From NCBI GenBank assembly GCA_944474755.1, contig OX104124.1:1922001-1986000 (forward strand): a stretch of 64,000 bases of DNA, in the 5' to 3' direction. Below are positions 60,118-64,000 of the stretch, piece after piece. The notes beneath the pieces were generated by a model, which did no database searches, was not told the DNA's origin, and saw nothing but the letters and a program-made list of their open reading frames with translations. A program made the position numbers and the translations under genes. Position 1 is the first letter of the stretch. Each line of letters starts with the position of its first letter. This stretch comes from Limnoperna fortunei (lineage: Eukaryota; Mollusca; Bivalvia; Mytilida; Modiolidae).

Positions 60118-60123
60118 AATAAA
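60118..60123 (+). terminator. Polyadenylation signal of the unknown gene
   Basis: AATAAA shortly after the stop of exon d, followed by a GT-rich run (GTCAGTTTTGTGGTC). Confidence 0.75.
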
Positions 60124-60254
60124 AACGTATATATCTGTCAGTTTTGTGGTCTTTTTTTAATCAGTTCCACAAGAAGTTAGTTAGTCTATGGTTTCTTCTT
60201 CACAGTGGACTTTTTCTTAGGCAATGTACAAATGGAAAATTTCTGCTAATTTTA

Positions 60255-60580
60255 TATTGAGGTTGCCTTCTCAATAACTAAGCTCTACCTCCTCAATAAT
60301 TAGGCTATACCTCCTCAATAAATAAACAATACCTCCTCAATAATAAGGCTATGCCTCCTTAACAATTAGTCTATACACTCCTCAATAATTAGGCTATACC
60401 TCCTCAATTATTAGGCTATACCTCCTAAAAAATTAGGTTATACCTCCTCCATAATATGCCTCCTAAATAATTAGACTCTACGTCCTCAATAAATAGGTGT
60501 ACCTTCTCAATAATTAGGCTCTACCTCCTCAATAATAAGGGTGTACCTCCTCAATAACTAAGCTATACCTCCTTCTATAT
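60255..60580. repeat. ~24 bp minisatellite, about 13 copies
   Basis: Degenerate unit CCTCCTCAATAATTAGGCTATA, repeated with substitutions and occasional short units, starting 150 bp downstream of the polyadenylation signal. Confidence 0.9.
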
Positions 60581-61547
60581 AATAAAATTATCGTAGCAGA
60601 ATAAAACAGAAAAAAGTTTAATCCGGGGCAGACTGCCATTTTCGTAAAAATCATTGTCCAACAGAACTAGGACACATCTCCTTTCAAAAGAAAGGCTGAA
60701 AACAAGTATGGTCCAAATGACGCAAACTTAGTATCCAAATGTAAAGTATTCAACAGGCAGATTAGATAAGTGAAAAAAGTTGTATAAGTGAGAAATAAGA
60801 ACCAAACATTGGTAGGAGGGCAAGACTGGCAAATCGCAGACATTTGAAAGATTTTGTTTGGTATCCAAAGATCCTCGTTCGAGACCAGAAATTTTTTCAC
60901 TTGGGTATCTGAGATTTTCCCGTCTTATCCTCCCACCGGTGGCAGATACTGTATTTTTCCCATTTGCTGTGTAACTCAAAAAATATTCTTTGTTCTAAAA
61001 TGTTTATAGTGAACCTTTAAGTCAACAGGTACGTCGAAGTTTTCCAACTCATTTGAATGTGTAGTTGAAACGTATTGATTGACTGCGAATGCTAATGCGT
61101 TTTAATGCCGCAATTAAATTAAATATTAATAATTCTATTCATGCTGTAATTTATTTATATTAAGTGCTTTGATTGGATAAAAACACTTAAATGGCGTCAT
61201 CTCAGATAATTTATATATTTCCTCTGAGCGGACTACTTTCAGTATCCAATGTAAACAAGATGGCGTCCTCCTAACGTATCGTTAGGGGGAGGGAACAATG
61301 TTTTCTCTGCCGCAATTATTTCTAATTAAATCGACTGAGATTTCAAATAAAATAAAATATATATTCAATTTAGTGTTTCATTTTGTTTTTTTTCCTATTA
61401 ATATATACAGAACCGCGATTCCTTTGGAACTATGGTTTCCGCCTAGGTACGTTTTAAGGTCTAGATGGGTATCGGTAACTGTTTTTTGCTGTTTTTAAAA
61501 TCGCAATGATTATTTCACAGAATTATAAGGATTAAGCACTGGGTTTT

Positions 61548-61662
61548 AGGAAATTATCAATGTGTAAACTCCGGCGACTCCCTCACAAACTTGACATAAA
61601 GTCCTTCGGACTTTATTTAGTTTGTGAGTGAGTCGCCGGAGTTTACACATTGATAATTTCCT
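61548..61662. repeat. ~56 bp-arm hairpin (MITE-like)
   Basis: Arms 61548-61604 and 61608-61662 are complementary with a few mismatches around a 3 bp loop (GTCC-TTC-GGAC). The outer sequence is AGGAAATTATCAATGTG. Confidence 0.93.
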
Positions 61663-62322
61663 ATGGCGTTAAAAATAGCCGACGACCACGTTTTGTTAAA
61701 GACAGTCATACTTTGAAAAATAATTTAAGGATGGATTATGCATATCATATTGCAATTTACTAATACAGATTATTTGAATAAAGTTATTATGATAATTTGC
61801 TATCTTTTCGTAGCCAAATGATTACGTTTGAAGGAAAAAATAGTTATCAGGAAATATTACTTTGCAAATATTATGCAAATATATGGTTGGATAATTCACT
61901 AGTTAACTGTTATCTGTATACAACAAAACAGATAAAACACACACAAGTATGCTTGTTTATCAAGGATATTAAAAGTGCAAAATGCTCTAGACATTAGTAT
62001 TTGCTATGGTCCTGAAACGTCCATGTATAATGTTGTAAATATATAACTGCTCTGTAATTAAAGTAGGACAGGACAAAGCCCAGTACTGCTTTAAATGCTT
62101 TATTGTAACTACGATTCTGCACCATTCCATATGTCATGTACTTTACACCAGCAGCTTAAAATTAAAGTCAATCACTTGGAACCAGCCGAATACCAGCACG
62201 TTCCTACGCCACGTACATACACTATTTTTAAGTTTACAAACTGCATGTTTTCTCAACAACAATCCACTCAAATGCATATGTAATAAAAGAAAAGTAAGAT
62301 TTATTGAGTGCTGTAGCTTTTT

Positions 62323-62349
62323 GGGGGGCGGGGTGGGGTGGGGTTGGGG
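62323..62349 (+). other. G-rich run with G-quadruplex potential
   Basis: GGGGGGCGGGGTGGGG followed by TGGGGTTGGGG: five G-runs of at least four with 1-2 base loops, which fits the strict G-quadruplex pattern. It stands out in AT-rich surroundings. Confidence 0.8.
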
Positions 62350-64000
62350 TTGTGTTACCTATTTTCTACTTTTATGATCGTGTTCAACATGTTTGTCTAA
62401 ATCCGCATTTGTAATCTAGCCTTAATCCTAGAAAATCGGAATACCGATCAATAATATTTCGAAAATATTTCTTATTTTCAATGCTGCTGACTACTGAGCT
62501 ACTCAAACAAGGTAAATATCATCCCTTTAGAAGTTTTGTGGTCAACAAAGACTTAATTGATTGAATAGTAAATCCATCCCGCTGAGTTATAGGTAGACTT
62601 TCCTATTTCTGGATTTGACTTTTTCCCAGCAATGGCTCTCGTGAGTAACTATAGGTAGCACAGTAGTAAATGTTTTGGCTATAGTCGAAAACACTAACAT
62701 TTCTGTGATTTGCATACCTTTCTAACATTGATCAGCATTTACCCGGACTTGGAAATTAATAAACTTTCATTTTCCATTAAAAGAATATATGCCATATATA
62801 TCCGTGACCAATTCCTTTTTTCGCTAGTTAGAACATTTTGAGACGCTCCCACTTTTACATGCAATTTCTATTGCAGTGATTGTAAACATACTACATTCTT
62901 TAAAAAATTACCAAAATTTTATCTTGCAAGATCTATGAAAAATTTTACCACTTTTTAAAACTTAATTGATGCAGCAGCTTACAACTAAAAAATTGTATAA
63001 TTCTAACCAGTATTTACCAAATCAGAACAAAACAAAGTATTCAGTACTGTTTTTAATGTAGGGTACACAATCTGGTAACTTGTTACTGGTACACATTTAC
63101 TACTGTTATGCCTTTATATGTGTCTATTTAGAGGCAGGCACTGATTATTCGTCTGAAGCATTTGAGTGCATCCATTATTTTTATTGATTTAGGGTTACTT
63201 ATTTTTTGTTTTGTATTGCACATGTTTGTCATTCAAATAGTTTCTGTTCTCTGTTTGTATAGTATCCTATAAAGTTAAAATGAACAACACCAAAAAGTAT
63301 TTGTCGATTTTATTTTAAATAGAAATATAAAATATGGAGAAGATGCCTATATAAAACAATATAAAAATGTTCATGGCGAGTTCATATGCCAGAGTACTTT
63401 CCACCTGATAGGTGTCGGAATATTAACTTATTTTTTTAAACCCTGCCCCCCCCCTCCCAACTCAAAGAATGAAATGACCATCACCTAAAGGCGGTGTGTC
63501 TCCGTATGTATAAAATATGTATAAAATATTTAAATAATTCGTGTTAACGGCATCGCCCGTATTTAAAAATATTTTTGTGCTAGTCGCGTCCCTTTAAAGA
63601 TCAACCGTGCGTTTGAAAGACAAGGAAATAAATTCCGGTCTTCAGATTTTCAGCCAAAATGTGAAAAGACAAGTGATTCCGGAAACGGTTCATTTTTGTA
63701 AAGATATGTTATTATCTGTAACGATTTATAAAACTTCTACGCGATAAATTAAAGAGTAGTCATATGTCATATGTAAAAATAGTCCGATAATCAGATCAAA
63801 ATTCAGTTTATACAGCTAGCATAAAGAAATTCAAAAGTATTATGTAATACATCTATAGCTGTTTGTCGTGATATTTAAGAAACGTTCTTTTGAATTCATT
63901 AACTTTGGTTTACAAATACTGCAAAAATCATTTTTCTTTTGACGATAAACATGACCTGTACTTTTAGCTATTTTAAGTCACCTGCCTGACAGCACATGAG

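Larger units (their letters stand above)
60581..64000. other. Sequence without a recognised gene
   Basis: AT-rich DNA with a long hairpin (61548-61662) and a G-rich run (62323-62349). Short open frames (up to about 83 codons) have no recognisable domain. Confidence 0.55.

Overview
This is a eukaryotic, AT-rich, repeat-dominated window, most likely from a marine mussel (Mytilus or a close relative). The lineage call rests mainly on a motif at 10383-10430 (CGCCAGACGCGCGTTTCGTCT followed by ...AAGACTCATCAGTG), with a diverged relative at 33052-33095, which I recognise from memory as a very common dispersed motif in Mytilus sequence. Intron-split genes, GT-AG splice sites, AATAAA signals, LINE and Ty3/gypsy retroelements and many bivalve-style tandem-repeat elements agree with that. 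No bacterial-type genes, rRNA, CRISPR or functional tRNA were seen.

Layout. 1-4611: AT-rich sequence without a recognisable gene. 4612-11652: a TA-rich foldback repeat family, split by a chain of three head-to-tail non-autonomous elements (4784-10106), followed by three large hairpins. 12558-32515: an unbroken 20 kb chain of eight same-orientation elements, each starting in the AAT-rich or hairpin tail of the previous one. The last five carry internal arrays of a ~155 bp unit (about 64 units). Nearly every element carries dense AGGTCA/TGACCT half-sites arranged as inverted repeats. 32648-32904: the last exon of a fibrinogen-related-domain gene with its polyadenylation signal, directly after the chain. 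33965-35525: a broken LINE on the minus strand. 35808-47047: a complete but decayed Ty3/gypsy retrotransposon with 1.87 kb LTRs, a TAAT target duplication, a tRNA-Leu-type primer site, gag, protease, RT, RNase H and integrase, plus an extra zinc-finger ORF after integrase. 50911-52139: a solitary member of the chain element family. 54710-60123: a multi-exon gene of unknown function; one of its introns holds a ~40-copy, 51 bp minisatellite (55965-58035) with a diverged tail to about 58590. 60124-64000: a 24 bp minisatellite, a long hairpin and a G-rich run, with no recognisable gene.

How it fits together. Only two cellular genes are supported, and both are 3' ends: the fibrinogen-domain exon and the unknown cysteine-containing gene. 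The rest is transposable-element biology. The chain elements have a 5' hairpin, a matching CTTTCCAC inverted motif at both ends, a 3' hairpin, AAT microsatellite tails and internal tandem arrays. This resembles the Helentron-associated interspersed elements (including the 'pearl' type) described in bivalves; that assignment is inference. A paralogous empty copy of the host repeat inside the same window locates where the first chain inserted. The most novel-looking features are the head-to-tail growth of these chains, their load of nuclear-receptor-like sites, and the zinc-finger ORF in the Ty3 element.
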